From positions 1 through 44,186 of the forward strand of contig JALJEE010000502.1 in assembly GCA_023231475.1 (NCBI GenBank): a stretch of DNA of 44,186 nucleotides. Direction: 5' to 3'. A model generated the notes under the pieces. It did not search any database. It saw nothing but the letters and a program-made list of their open reading frames with translations, and was not told the DNA's origin. A program made the position numbers and the translations under genes. The stretch is from Seison nebaliae. Its lineage: Eukaryota; Rotifera; Pararotatoria; Seisonacea; Seisonidae. Numbering within the stretch: position 1 is the stretch's first letter; every line of letters starts with the position of its first letter. Of this stretch, positions 1 to 10,026 are shown one piece after another.

Positions 1-153
1 TGGCGAACTGTCCATTTTAAGAAAATGAAGCTCAGATTTATACAAAAGGGTGGCGAAAACACCAAAAATACATAAGTAGGGTGGCGAACTGTCCATTATT
101 AGGGTGGCGAACTGTCCGAATGAGAGTGGAAAAAAAAAGGTGGCGAAAACACC
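1..153. repeat. cluster of GGTGGCGAA-type short direct repeats
   Basis: Five copies of a 13-base core begin near 1, 51, 82, 104 and 141. Three read tggcgaactgtcc (1, 82, 104) and two read tggcgaaaacacc (51, 141). All share tggcgaa followed by four variable bases and cc, usually preceded by gg. Spacing is irregular (about 22 to 50 bp), so this is not a simple tandem array. The cluster abuts a Tc1/mariner transposase fragment and may be the edge of a dispersed element that continues outside the window. Confidence 0.7.
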
Positions 154-316
154 GGGATTCGCTGAAATTAAGCAATTTCAAACAGTGGAAGAATTAAAAA
201 CCAGGGTGACGTATTGTTGGGATAAAATCGAAGAAAACTTTATTGATGATTTAATTGATTCATTTCCACGACTAATAGCTGATGTCTTGAAAAATAAAGG
301 TTCAGTTTGTTGCTAA
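154..316 (+). mobile_element. Tc1/mariner transposase C-terminal fragment
   Basis: This stretch encodes about 54 residues that resemble the end of Tc1/mariner transposases. There is a TVEELK-type helix, then a tryptophan-containing helix (CWDKIEENFI). These are followed by SFPRLIADVLKNKG, matching the family ending SMPRRxxAVIKAKGG. No DDE catalytic core precedes it: the upstream bases are the short repeats. It is therefore a 3' fragment of a plain DNA transposon and not functional. No clear terminal inverted repeat is visible downstream. Confidence 0.7.
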
Positions 317-1327
317 AAAGATGTTTTTTCCATAAATTTCTAAAGATATGACATGCTTATTTAAAATTTATTCATTATACATGTATTTCGATAGGTTCTA
401 AAGTTTTGAAACCCAGTTTATATGAAAAATAATCAATATCTCAATTAACAATATTTCAATTTATCCCGTCGGGAATTTCATTAAAAAAATAAACAAAAAT
501 AAAACCAAAAGGCATATAACCCTTCATGTCTCAATTACTCAAGTATGTTTATGAATGAGTAAATTTAAAAAAAAACTTTTAACATGTTTTATTTATGATT
601 TCTTTTTGTCAAGTATCAATACTTTCTTCCAAATTATTTTCACAAATAATTTCCATTAGGCCGTAGAACGTATATAAAAGTCCATGCATAAAAAATGTGT
701 GATACTTCCTTTTTAGTGCAACATATTTCCCACACAGCATATACAATAAAAACTTAAAGTAATTGGACAATATTTCCTTTCAGAAAACTTGTCATAACTT
801 CTCTCTGATTAGATATTTCCAATCTTTTTACTTTCCAAAATATTTCAAATTGTGACGAAGATAAATTTCTGGAAAAACATTAATTTCATTAATCATGATT
901 ATAATTTAGTTTTATAATTTTCTATTAGATAATTGTGTAGATTTGAATTTTAAAAACAGTTACAAAGTTAAACTGACAATTGTGAAACGTGTGGACACGA
1001 GTGTGGTGAAAAATCCGTTCCAATTATTAATTGGCTTTTGATTCAAAAGAAAATATTTTCCGTCTAAATTTTTTCCACGAGAACGACAATAAGAGAAGTG
1101 TTGTCGATCACTGCGTACGAATGAGATAATTGTTTATCTTCGACTATTATCAGAAAACAAGAAGTTGAAATGATAATTAATGTTCAGCGAAATTTTTGGA
1201 AGTGATTCTCTTCATTTGGATTTAGTTGAAATTGAAGTGAAATTGATAATTTCTCATTTCATTTGGAAAGAAAAGGAAAGGGAAGGATAAGTGAATATTT
1301 GTGGAAATAAAGTGAAATAAAAAGAAT
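317..1327. other. AT-rich non-coding stretch
   Basis: About 1 kb with no ORF worth keeping. It separates the transposon remnant from the EDEM3-like gene and probably holds that gene's promoter and 5' leader. I see no tRNA, array or strong repeat in it. Confidence 0.5.
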
Positions 1328-1353
1328 ATGAAAAAATGATTAATTTTGACTGA
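1328..1353 (+). promoter_or_regulatory. two chained micro-uORFs before the EDEM3-like start
   Basis: ATG at 1328 gives a 3-codon ORF ending TGA 1337-1339. A second ATG at 1336 overlaps that stop and gives a 5-codon ORF ending TGA 1351-1353. That stop overlaps the main ATG at 1353 by one base (TGATG). If the mature leader includes this stretch, ribosomes would meet two start-stop units directly before the main start. Whether the leader really includes it is unknown. Confidence 0.45.
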
Positions 1354-4300
1354 TGAGTAAAGTGGAGGAGGTAAAAGAAAAAATTGATGAACCAGCTGCT
1401 TCTCGGAAACATCAGGAGACTTCTTCCCAACAAACCGTTGAAGAGGAGGAAAGACAAAAGAGAAAATTAAGAATGATTACATATTGTATTAATCTCTTTC
1501 ATTTCGTCATCTTCTTCCTCATCTCATTCATCATAACGAATAAACTGTCGAACGGTTTGTACGATCATCTTTCAAGTGATCAAATATCTTCAATTTCTCA
1601 TCTCTTCGAAAAATTATCTGACAAATTAACATCGAACGATATTCCATTACCACCGACATCGTCGAAAACCGTTTCAGAAAATGATGAAATTCGAAGTAAT
1701 CCATCGACATTACATGATATCAGAATTGATGAATCAGCTCAATTAATGTTGGATGAGGAGCGTGAATTACTCGCTACTAAAGCCAAATTGATGGTAGAGC
1801 ACGCATTTAATGGTTATATGAAACACGCTTATCCAGCTGACGAATTACAACCATTATCATGTAACGGACGATATCGAAATCTTCGTCAGAATCGTGGTGA
1901 TATCGATGAGATTTTAGGGAATTTCTCACTCACTCTCATCGATTCACTTGATACACTTTGTCTTTTAGGAATGTATGACGAATTGGCATATGCGATTGAT
2001 CAAGTGAAAAATTCGATTCGTTTTGATTCTAATTTTATTGTGAGTGTATTTGAGACGAATATACGAATTGTTGGTGGTTTATTGGGTGGTCATAGTTGTG
2101 TGAAAAAATTACAAGAAATGAACATTCCACAATTTCGTCATTATCAACAAGAATTATTAGAGAAAGCGATCGATATCGCTGAGAGATTATTACCAGCATT
2201 CCATACGAAAAGTGGATTACCAGCACCAAGAATCAATTTGAAAAGTGGCATCAATTTTCATCAACAATACAAAGATAATTTCACTTGTACAGCATGTGCT
2301 GGAAGTATTTTATTAGAATTTGGAACACTCTCTCATCTTACAGGCGATGAAAGATATATGAATGTGGCAATGAAAGCTCTCGATTTCTTATGGGCATCAC
2401 GTCATCGTTCAACAAATTTACCAGGAACGACACTTCATATCCATCATGGAAAATGGGAACAAAGAGAATCGAGTATCGGTGCTGGTATCGATTCATATTA
2501 TGAATATTTATTTAAAGGTTATGTCATTTTTAATGACGAAGAATTATTGAATCGATTTATTATTCATTATCGATCAATTGGACAATATTTATTTGCACAA
2601 CCAAATAATTTTCCATTACCAGTTCAAATGCATCAACCACATCAATGGACTCGTCGATTTCTTGATTCATTATCAGCTTTTTGGCCTGGATTACAAGCAT
2701 CTAATGGTGATATTACTGCTGCTGTAATACTTCATGAGAGATTAATGCAAGTAGCACGACGTCATCATTTCTTACCAGAAGCATTTACAGAAGATCTCGT
2801 CGCTCATTGGTCCTATCATTTACTTCGTCCCGAACTCGTTGAAAGTACATACATTTTACATGAGATAACGAAAGATCCTTATTATCTTCGCGTAGGGAAA
2901 CGATTGATGGAGAGTATTGAGAAATTCACAAAAACGTCATGTGGTTATGCTGCTATAAAGAACCTGCATACAGGTGAATTAGAGAATCGAATGGATTCGT
3001 TCGTTATTGCAGAAACATTCAAATATTTTTATCTTCTATTTAAACCAACTCATTTATTTCCACTCGACAATTTCATCTTTTCTACGGAGGCTCATTTATT
3101 ACCATTATTGGGACCGTTGCCCAGACGGAATCAAAAATCAGAGAAGAGACAAATGTTAAGACGGAAAGAAGAAGAATTGACGTGTAAGAAAATCGATAAA
3201 TTCACATCTTATCAATTTACAAGATTGAAAGATATTCGTTTCCGTGTGAGACAAACGACGAATAATGAGAAAGTGAAATCACATTTCCTTCAAACACAAA
3301 AGAAAGAGACATCGAAACAATCATTTAGTTGGATGACAATGAAAATCTTTGACGTTTCCAATAAGAGTCATATCGAAACATTAAATAAAATGGGAATTCG
3401 TTTATCCGTCGAAGGTAACGGTAAATTATTATTTAAGTTCTATGAAAATAATGCCATATCATCAATGGCGGCTATTGAAGGTGGAAGATTTCTTAATGAA
3501 ATCATTTCAAATACTCATCAATTTAGCGAACAACAACGACTCGAATTGAACGATTATCGTGTCATACAATTGATGGGGAATGGAGAAGAAGATTTTTTAG
3601 GAATGGTCGCCCGTTTCGGCGAATCATTCAATGGAACACTTACGTCAGTGGTAGGTGAAATTGTTGTGATCGATTGGAATTTGGAATTATGTCAATTATC
3701 GATAGAAGAGGATGAAGAAGGAATAAAATTGATTAATAAAATTAAATCGATAAAAAATAAAATTTTTGTGATTGAACGAGGCGGATGTACTTTCGCAAAG
3801 AAAGTGTTAATCGCTCAACGATTGGGAGCGAAAGCCGTCATTATTCTTGATAATGAAATCTTCACCAGTTATACGACATCGCCTCATTTCCAGTTATTGG
3901 GTGATAGTGAAATGACATTGACTGATGAACTTCATATTCCTGTTACTTTGTTGATGGCGAAGGAATCATTAGATTTTATTCATTCATTGGAAGAGGAGAC
4001 GATTATTCGTTTCTCATCATTTCGATTAACGAGAGAAATGATGAATCGATTCAAATCTCATCATTATCTCGATTATTTTATTTATGAAAATCGATTAACT
4101 TATCATTCACTTTATCAAATTTTTTTTATTCGATCACTCATTTCTCAACAACAACTATCATACTCTCAATTCTTCCAATGTCCAATCGATCTCCTTTCTT
4201 ATCAATATCTCCAACAACAAGAACAACAACAACAACAACAATTGAAATTGAAAGAAATTTCAATGGATTATTCGATTCATGAACTATTTCAAATTTCTAA

Positions 4301-4961
4301 TGAGACGATAAAAAGAATATCAATAAATAAGAAATTTGAAAATGAAACGAATCGATTCATTTTCAATAAACTCACCATCATCACATCACAAAAACAACAA
4401 CAACAACAACAACAACAACAAGAGAGGGAAATAATTTATTTATATAATTTCATTTCATTAATTCATTCCATATCGGATGAAATGAAAAGTTTAAGAGAAA
4501 TTTTGAAAATTGCCAATTTCTCCAATTCGATCTGGTACAATTTTTACATTGTCAATTTGACGATGAAAAAAGAGAAGAATCAGAATTATGTAATGGAGAA
4601 ATTGGAGAGATCGGTGAAAGAGGTAGCGGATATTTTCGCTTGTAATTTCATTCGATTCATTCGTCTTTCACGATTCGATTTTAATCGATCGATGGGAAAA
4701 GAAGAATATGAGACAGAATGTGAATGGGATACTCGATGGATGGTGGGACGAGCGACGAAATTTGCATTCGTCAATTATTTCCGCTCCATCCTCCTTCAAT
4801 ATTTTAACGCCATCACTTCTTTTTATCACTTCCCTTCTCTCAACGAGAGTGAAATATTAATGAGTGAAATGTTCGATTCGGAGAAGATCAGTTACGATGT
4901 GACGAGTCGACACTTCCGTCAACTACTCCGAATCAACGCACGACCTCTCACCGTTTACTGA
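1353..4961 (+). CDS. EDEM3: EDEM3-like ER alpha-mannosidase (GH47 plus PA domain)
   Basis: Single uninterrupted ORF of 1202 residues. A cytoplasmic charged head is followed by a hydrophobic segment at about 41-63, suggesting a type II signal anchor. The GH47 domain runs from about 140 to 580. It includes the AYPADE motif, RGDIDEILGNFSLTLIDSLD, FETNIR (acidic catalytic region near 234), TCTACAGS, GAGIDSYYEYL, RPELVEST, and TEAH near 578, which binds calcium in this family. A protease-associated (PA) domain lies around 770-860, which separates EDEM3 from EDEM1 and EDEM2. The last 300 residues carry two polyglutamine runs (about 950 and 1015) and match nothing I know. EDEM proteins trim mannose from misfolded glycoproteins and route them to ER-associated degradation. 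There is no KDEL-type C-terminus, unlike vertebrate EDEM3, so retention may rely on the membrane anchor. At 1202 residues it is longer than vertebrate EDEM3 (about 930). A poly(A) signal AATAAA follows at 5043. Confidence 0.92.
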   Translation: MSKVEEVKEKIDEPAASRKHQETSSQQTVEEEERQKRKLRMITYCINLFHFVIFFLISFIITNKLSNGLYDHLSSDQISSISHLFEKLSDKLTSNDIPLPPTSSKTVSENDEIRSNPSTLHDIRIDESAQLMLDEERELLATKAKLMVEHAFNGYMKHAYPADELQPLSCNGRYRNLRQNRGDIDEILGNFSLTLIDSLDTLCLLGMYDELAYAIDQVKNSIRFDSNFIVSVFETNIRIVGGLLGGHSCVKKLQEMNIPQFRHYQQELLEKAIDIAERLLPAFHTKSGLPAPRINLKSGINFHQQYKDNFTCTACAGSILLEFGTLSHLTGDERYMNVAMKALDFLWASRHRSTNLPGTTLHIHHGKWEQRESSIGAGIDSYYEYLFKGYVIFNDEELLNRFIIHYRSIGQYLFAQPNNFPLPVQMHQPHQWTRRFLDSLSAFWPGLQASNGDITAAVILHERLMQVARRHHFLPEAFTEDLVAHWSYHLLRPELVESTYILHEITKDPYYLRVGKRLMESIEKFTKTSCGYAAIKNLHTGELENRMDSFVIAETFKYFYLLFKPTHLFPLDNFIFSTEAHLLPLLGPLPRRNQKSEKRQMLRRKEEELTCKKIDKFTSYQFTRLKDIRFRVRQTTNNEKVKSHFLQTQKKETSKQSFSWMTMKIFDVSNKSHIETLNKMGIRLSVEGNGKLLFKFYENNAISSMAAIEGGRFLNEIISNTHQFSEQQRLELNDYRVIQLMGNGEEDFLGMVARFGESFNGTLTSVVGEIVVIDWNLELCQLSIEEDEEGIKLINKIKSIKNKIFVIERGGCTFAKKVLIAQRLGAKAVIILDNEIFTSYTTSPHFQLLGDSEMTLTDELHIPVTLLMAKESLDFIHSLEEETIIRFSSFRLTREMMNRFKSHHYLDYFIYENRLTYHSLYQIFFIRSLISQQQLSYSQFFQCPIDLLSYQYLQQQEQQQQQQLKLKEISMDYSIHELFQISNETIKRISINKKFENETNRFIFNKLTIITSQKQQQQQQQQQEREIIYLYNFISLIHSISDEMKSLREILKIANFSNSIWYNFYIVNLTMKKEKNQNYVMEKLERSVKEVADIFACNFIRFIRLSRFDFNRSMGKEEYETECEWDTRWMVGRATKFAFVNYFRSILLQYFNAITSFYHFPSLNESEILMSEMFDSEKISYDVTSRHFRQLLRINARPLTVY

Positions 4962-5278
4962 TAAGATTGTTTATTTATTTATTTATTTTCCTTCAAAAAA
5001 AAAACTCCTCAGAACAATCATTGGAGAGGTGTAATTTATTCAAATAAAAAATATTTTATCATTTCACATCATCATCATCATCATCATCATCATCGAGACA
5101 TTTGAGAACGACGCTTCAGAATTGAAAGTTTTTCGTTGATCGAAACAACTTCGTCATATCGTTCGTTTGAAGACGAAACAGTTTAATGGTGAGGACGAAT
5201 GATCTGATATGTCTCAATTGACATGAACATTATCATATAAATTTACGTCGAAACGTCGAAGTGAGAAAGAATTTCACA
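4962..5278. other. 3'UTR and intergenic spacer with ATC microsatellite
   Basis: Holds a TTTA run just after the EDEM3-like stop, an AATAAA signal at 5043-5048, and an (ATC)n microsatellite at about 5068-5094. The rest must contain the promoter of the next gene, whose ATG is at 5279, so both signals fit in about 320 bp. Confidence 0.6.
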
Positions 5279-6586
5279 ATGTCGAATCATCCCAAAGTGA
5301 CATGTGTTGCTCCAGTCAATATCGCTGTAATTAAATATTGTTCGTTTTATTCTTTCACTTCTTTCACCATCTCATGGTACAGGGGGCAAACGGTGCGAAC
5401 ATTTAATTCTTCCATCCAATCCATCTCTCAGTCTCACTCTGAATGTGAATGAGTTATGTGCTCGGACGACGATTGAAGAAAATTTCACGTCAAAATCTGA
5501 TGAATTCATCTTGAACGATGTTAAAACGGAAATTAACCATCGAATGAGAACGGTCATCGACCAAAGTTATTTTTCCTTTTCTCTATTTCACTCTCGTCTC
5601 AGTTCGTTATAAGAAAGAGGAAGGTGATCAAGAGAAGATTTTTTTGAAAATCACTTCCTCCAACAACTTCCCTACTGCCGCTGGTTTAGCGTCGAGCGCT
5701 GCCGGTTTCGCTTGTCTCGGTTAGTTCGACATTTGCAAAGAGAAATGTGAAGAATTCCATTCAGTTTATAGTCTAGCTAAATTCTTCAATTATTCTGGTG
5801 AGTTATCAGTGATAGCTCGACGTGGCAGTGGTTCCGCTTGTCGGTCGATATATGGGGGATTTGTCGAATGGAAAATGGGAAAAGAAGAATCGGGAGAAGA
5901 CAGTTACGCTCAACAATTAGCACCATTGACTCATTGGGAGGATATGCGAATTCTTCTTCTGGTGGTATCGACGGAAAAGAAGACGATTGGAAGTACTCCA
6001 GGAATGAAGAGATCAATAGAGACGAGTGAATTTATGAGAGATGTTCGTTTGGAACAAGTTAAGAGACGAAATGAACAAATGAAAGAAGCGATTCGAGAGA
6101 AGAATTTCACTAAATTCGCCAAACTGACAATGAAAGATTCGAATAGTTTTCATGCAATTTGTCTTGATTCATTTCCTCCAATTAATTATCTCAATGATAT
6201 TTCTCATCATATTCAATCTCTCGTTCATCATTTCAATCGATTAAGTCTTGCTACTAAAGTCGCTTATACATTTGATGCTGGTTCGAATGCTTGTCTTTTC
6301 CTCGAACAATCAACAATGAGTGAATTCTTATATGTTCTCACTCATTTCTATTGTCATCCACTCGTTCATTATGCAGATCAAATAGATAAAGAATTCATTA
6401 AAGGAATTCATTATCCTTTAAAAGAAACGGATGTTATTCATTTCATTTTCATTTTTCAATCATAATCAAAATCATCGTTTTTAGATCGTGAAGAGGATTC
6501 CGTTGGAACAATTAAATAATGGAAAAGTGAAATATATTATTTCAACAAAGATTGGTGATGGACCAAAATGCGCTTCTGTTCAATAA
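5279..6586 (+). CDS. MVD: mevalonate diphosphate decarboxylase
   Basis: Five exons: 5279-5339, 5383-5565, 5603-5719, 5765-6432, 6485-6586, giving 376 residues in frame. Introns are 43, 37, 45 and 52 bp with GT-AG ends. The enzyme converts mevalonate diphosphate to isopentenyl diphosphate with ATP, feeding sterols, dolichol, ubiquinone and prenylation. Family motifs appear in order: [15 protein letters not shown] (first intron inside the Trp codon), [17 protein letters not shown] in the phosphate-binding loop, [19 protein letters not shown] with the catalytic-site serine/arginine region, [11 protein letters not shown], and TFDAGSNA (usually AGPNA). The end resembles vertebrate VKYII and GPKC. 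The start at 5279 was chosen because [12 protein letters not shown] aligns with the family N-terminus. Poly(A) signal AATAAA at 6598-6603. Confidence 0.95.
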
Positions 6587-6719
6587 TGAACTGTATAAAT
6601 AAAATTGATGTTTATGAGGAGAGAAATTTAAGAGTATTTTTCGAAAATAAATTTCTTTTACAAACCTTTTTCTTGAGCGCACATTTTCTTCTTCGTTTCT
6701 CCTTTGCCAATTCGACGAA

Positions 6720-8493
6720 ATGCAATTCTTTCTCGTCTTTTGTCTCTTCATCGTCGCTTTGACGAAAGGGAAACATATAACGCGTTGGAGTGAATGGACA
6801 CCCACCACCACTTGTAAAGCTGTAGCTGATAGGCCATGTGGCGTTGGAATACAACTAAAAATTAGAAGTTGTCTCACCAAAAAATGTGAGGGACCGGCAT
6901 CATTAACATTTCCATGTGAATTGGACGGAGTGGATTGTCGTCATTCAAAGAGGAAATCTTTGAAAATGGAACGATGGGTCAAATCCAAATCTAACAATGA
7001 TTTAAATTCCGACTATTATTTACAAATCAGCGATATGTTTCTCCATCATCCAGACATGATTGACAAGAAGAAAACGAAAAAAATGGTACTTTTTCGAAAA
7101 CGTCGTCGTCGTCGTCGTCAAGTACTTGAATATCCGGTCAATCCCTTCCTCAACTCTTTCGTTCCATTAGCTCAAGGTGGAGTACCATTAGCTGCACCGA
7201 TGGCTGCACCAGTAATGGCACCATTAGCTGGTGCTCCAGTCGCAGCTGTTTCTCCATTGGGTGCAGGTTATGAACCATATCCGTTCGCTGTTCCACAGGG
7301 AGCAGCTTTAGCTCCTTTTCCACTTGTCTATCCAGCTCAGTCTCGACAGAAACGTTCGTTGATCAAGAAACGATTCATGTACAATAGTAGTAGTTGTTCA
7401 TTTCATATTCATAAATTGGATTGTTTACACGGTCATATGAAACAAGTGAGAAAACATAAAATGGAAAAGAATGAAGGAGTTGATGAAGAGATCGAAATCG
7501 AATCAATCGATCTCATTAAAATTAAATCAGTAAAAATTCAACATATTTTTTTTCGGGAAATCATATTCGAATTACAATCCATCATCGCCAACACTCTAGC
7601 AATGGACAATACCTCTTCCATCGATTGTGATGTGAAGAAGATTTATGATGAATCATTACCAAATCATCACGGCAATTTATTGAATGAATCTCGTTGCTTC
7701 ACTGGATGTCTTAACGGTCATGTATTTTATATGATATCGAAAGCATTATATTGTGGTTCGATGTTGCCGGAAGAATTAGTGGATCGAGTACGTCGAATGG
7801 AAGAACGATTAGATCAATTCATTCAAAGTTTCATTATGGGCAGGTTAACATTTTTTAACTTCTTTATTCTTTTTTTCTTCATATATATATATATATATAT
7901 TTATTTATTTATTTATTTATATTGATAGATGTGGCGAAACGAGGAAATGTGAAGTAAAAAATAAATCGTTAAAAGAGATCATCATCAATCATGTATTGGA
8001 AGAGTTGATTCAATTGATGATGAATAATGAGACTCAACATCGTTCTTCAATTCCCAGTTTCATGTGGCACAAATTTATCAAAGAGAAAATTGCAGATTGT
8101 CTCCAATATGAAATAACAACAGAATATGAATGTATAACTAAAGGTTCAACTATTTCTCGAAAAGTTTTATGTGATCAACCTAATCAAGATTATGGAACGG
8201 AATCCATTATACTCAACAACAACATCATCCATCATAATTCACCCAATTCTCGTCAACAACGTAGCAACAATTCTCTCATGAATATTTATAATCTATTCCG
8301 ATTATCTATCACTCCATTTGGTCCATTCAATTCCTCCTGCAACTCCATCACCAAAACTATGCCACAACACAAAACTTATCGCGACGTTGTAGTTGCTAAT
8401 CGTATGATCATGGTCTACATTCCTGTCATGATGTTAATGCTATATTTCTTCTATTCCTTCCAAACTCGTCATCATCAACGATGTCGAGAATGA
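6720..8493 (+). CDS. secreted or membrane protein with a thrombospondin type 1 repeat
   Basis: Two exons, 6720-7843 and 7929-8493, giving 562 residues. The 85-bp intron contains a (TA)n and TTTA microsatellite. A signal peptide (residues 1-17) leads into a TSR-like segment: WSEW at about 24-27, then CGVGIQLKIRSC and further cysteines, the usual layout of a thrombospondin type 1 repeat. A basic cluster with five arginines (KRRRRRRQ region, about 133) precedes a proline/alanine/valine-rich block. That block ends in RQKRS, a furin-type site near 217. The second half is cysteine-poor and unlike any family I know. The C-terminus has a hydrophobic stretch (MIMVYIPVMMLMLYFFYSF) that could be a membrane anchor. 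Function unknown; an adhesion or extracellular-matrix role is an inference from the TSR. Poly(A) signal at 8578. Confidence 0.75.
7881..7920 (+). repeat. (TA)n / (TTTA)n microsatellite in an intron
   Basis: Alternating AT for about 20 bases followed by TTTA units, all inside the single intron of the TSR gene. It accounts for half of that intron's length, so allele length changes would alter intron size directly. Confidence 0.85.
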
Positions 8494-8508
8494 TTGAAAC
8501 GTTCTTTC

Positions 8509-8555
8509 CCTCTCTCTCTCTTTCTCTCCTTCTCTCTCTCTCTCTCTCTCTCTCC
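8509..8555. repeat. (CT)n microsatellite
   Basis: A run of CT dinucleotides, slightly interrupted, just after the TSR gene stop and before its AATAAA at 8578. It probably lies in the 3'UTR. The peptides it encodes on the minus strand (RE repeats) are not a gene. Confidence 0.9.
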
Positions 8556-8795
8556 TAAGTAAATCGATTTTTCCCCCAATAAATTTTTTATAAGTCCAAT
8601 TTAAAGAAAACATTTTTATTTTATTCTCATTTGTTTCTCCTCTCATTCTCCTTTCGGGAATGGAGATAAATGAAAACGTCAAACTTTAGAAGAAGGATAT
8701 AAAATAATGTAAAAAAAAAAAAAGAGTTTTATAGTTTTGTCGTGTCATGATTGAATTTGGATTGTGAGTGTTGAGATTCATCGTTCCATCATCCT

Positions 8796-9152
8796 TCACC
8801 ATCCACTCAATGCCAAAGATGAGATGCTTCCACGCTTCTCCGGTTTCTTATTCCATTCCTTCAACCATTTCATCAACAGATAATAATCCATTTGATCGAA
8901 CTTCTCCTTATTTAAAAGAGAATTCATTCGAATTCGATTGTCACTATAATCGATGGATTGTTCTTTGAGAGGAGAGATGTCGTCCATTTGTTCGTTCACC
9001 ATGTTTGTTGTTGGAGGTGACGAATGATTCAACGCGAAACGATTCCTTTCCATCAGATTCTCTAATAGACTCAACATCGACTTGTCACTGGGACGACAGA
9101 GGATCAGATCGAAAACGAACAAAATGGCGATGATGAATAGTGAAAGTTTCAT
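8796..9152 (-). CDS. candidate neuropeptide precursor
   Basis: Single-exon ORF of 118 residues with features of a small prohormone. A strong signal peptide (MKLSLFIIAILFVFDLILC) is followed by an acidic/hydrophilic spacer with no cysteines, then KKPEKR near the end. Cleavage after the Lys-Arg would release the C-terminal 11-mer GSISSLALSGW. There is no C-terminal glycine, so that peptide would not be amidated. Its SLA core recalls NPLP1-type peptides (xxGSLARxG), but the likeness is weak. On the transcribed strand a 3' splice-site-like CAAAG lies 15-20 bases before the ATG. It is convergent with the TSR gene. I infer the peptide role from layout only; a plain secreted protein is the alternative. 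Confidence 0.6.
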   Translation of the reverse strand: MKLSLFIIAILFVFDLILCRPSDKSMLSLLENLMERNRFALNHSSPPTTNMVNEQMDDISPLKEQSIDYSDNRIRMNSLLNKEKFDQMDYYLLMKWLKEWNKKPEKRGSISSLALSGW

Positions 9153-9747
9153 TCTTAATCTAGAGTTTCTTTGAATAGAAGAAAATTAGTTTGTTTGGAG
9201 GAGATCAGCAAAAGGAAATTGTACGGACATTCACTACACTCGATGAAGAGTTTACTCACAAACAACCACTTCACTTACACAATTCATTAGGGAAAGTGCC
9301 CTGCTATTAAACGAATTTCTCAAGAAGTCCTCGGGATAAGAGAAGAATAAATGGGAAAATGGTTTGGAAACAATAAATGTCATTCATCGATTACGAGTGA
9401 ACGAATGTGACGATTGACAACGGGAAGAATTAATTTCCTTGGAGCATGTTACTTCTCAATGGAAATTCGACAGAACTACTTCTAACGACGAGGCAATTTC
9501 AACTATGTTCTTATATCAATTAACAATTATTTGTTCGAGTTCTTATATGGTCGGAGGGAGAGGAGAAGAATCAGTAGGTGGAAGATGTTGAATAGAAGAT
9601 GAAGAATTTATTTTCATTTCAAACAACAATTACTCATGCCGTTTATAGATATCAGTAATTATCGATAATATCCATTTGGTCGTCTCTCTTTCTCTCTTCA
9701 TCCTCACTCACTCAAATGATGTTGAAATGAACAAATTCGATTTCATT
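9153..9747. other. non-coding spacer
   Basis: No supportable ORF on either strand. It probably contains the promoter of the neuropeptide-like gene. A (GGA)n tract follows at about 9775-9796. Confidence 0.45.
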
Positions 9748-10017
9748 TTACCTCTCAACGACCAATAAGAGAGTAGGAGGAGGAGGAGGAGGAGGAGAGA
9801 GATAGAAAGAAATAAAGGAAAAGAAAAACTTATGAAATACAATGACTTCCGAAAACGTAAGAAGTGAAAGAATAAACACCGTCACCATATTTATTAGTAC
9901 CGATTGAATGATACATGGATGAATGACCTCCAAATTCTTCAATGACACGATTAGATGGACAAATATGACAATGAACAGAAGAGAAATCCAAAAGATCCAT
10001 TCAACCCATCTGGACAC
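9748..10017 (-). CDS. small hydrophobic ORF, unresolved
   Basis: An open frame of about 88 residues whose first 60 form two likely membrane helices (WIFWISLLFIVIFVHLIVS and a second around LINMVTVFILSLL). On the coding strand it is preceded by gtgtccag, a possible 3' splice site, and its listed start is GTG, so it may be an exon of a larger gene. The tail is a proline run made by a (GGA)n microsatellite on the other strand and is probably not translated. I do not recognise the family. Confidence 0.25.
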   Translation of the reverse strand: MSRWVEWIFWISLLFIVIFVHLIVSLKNLEVIHPCIIQSVLINMVTVFILSLLTFSEVIVFHKFFFSFISFYLSPPPPPPPTLLLVVER

Positions 10018-10026
10018 GGACGACGT

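Noticed and set aside
1-153. CRISPR-like or satellite array
   Set aside because: Repeat units are 13 bases, spacing is irregular and partly overlaps, and the host is an animal.
5809-6465. Stand-alone 218-residue gene
   Set aside because: It is the large fourth exon of MVD; the missing motifs are in small exons on either side.
8440-8682. Minus-strand ORF with RE dipeptide repeats
   Set aside because: Created by the (CT)n microsatellite in the 3'UTR of the TSR gene.
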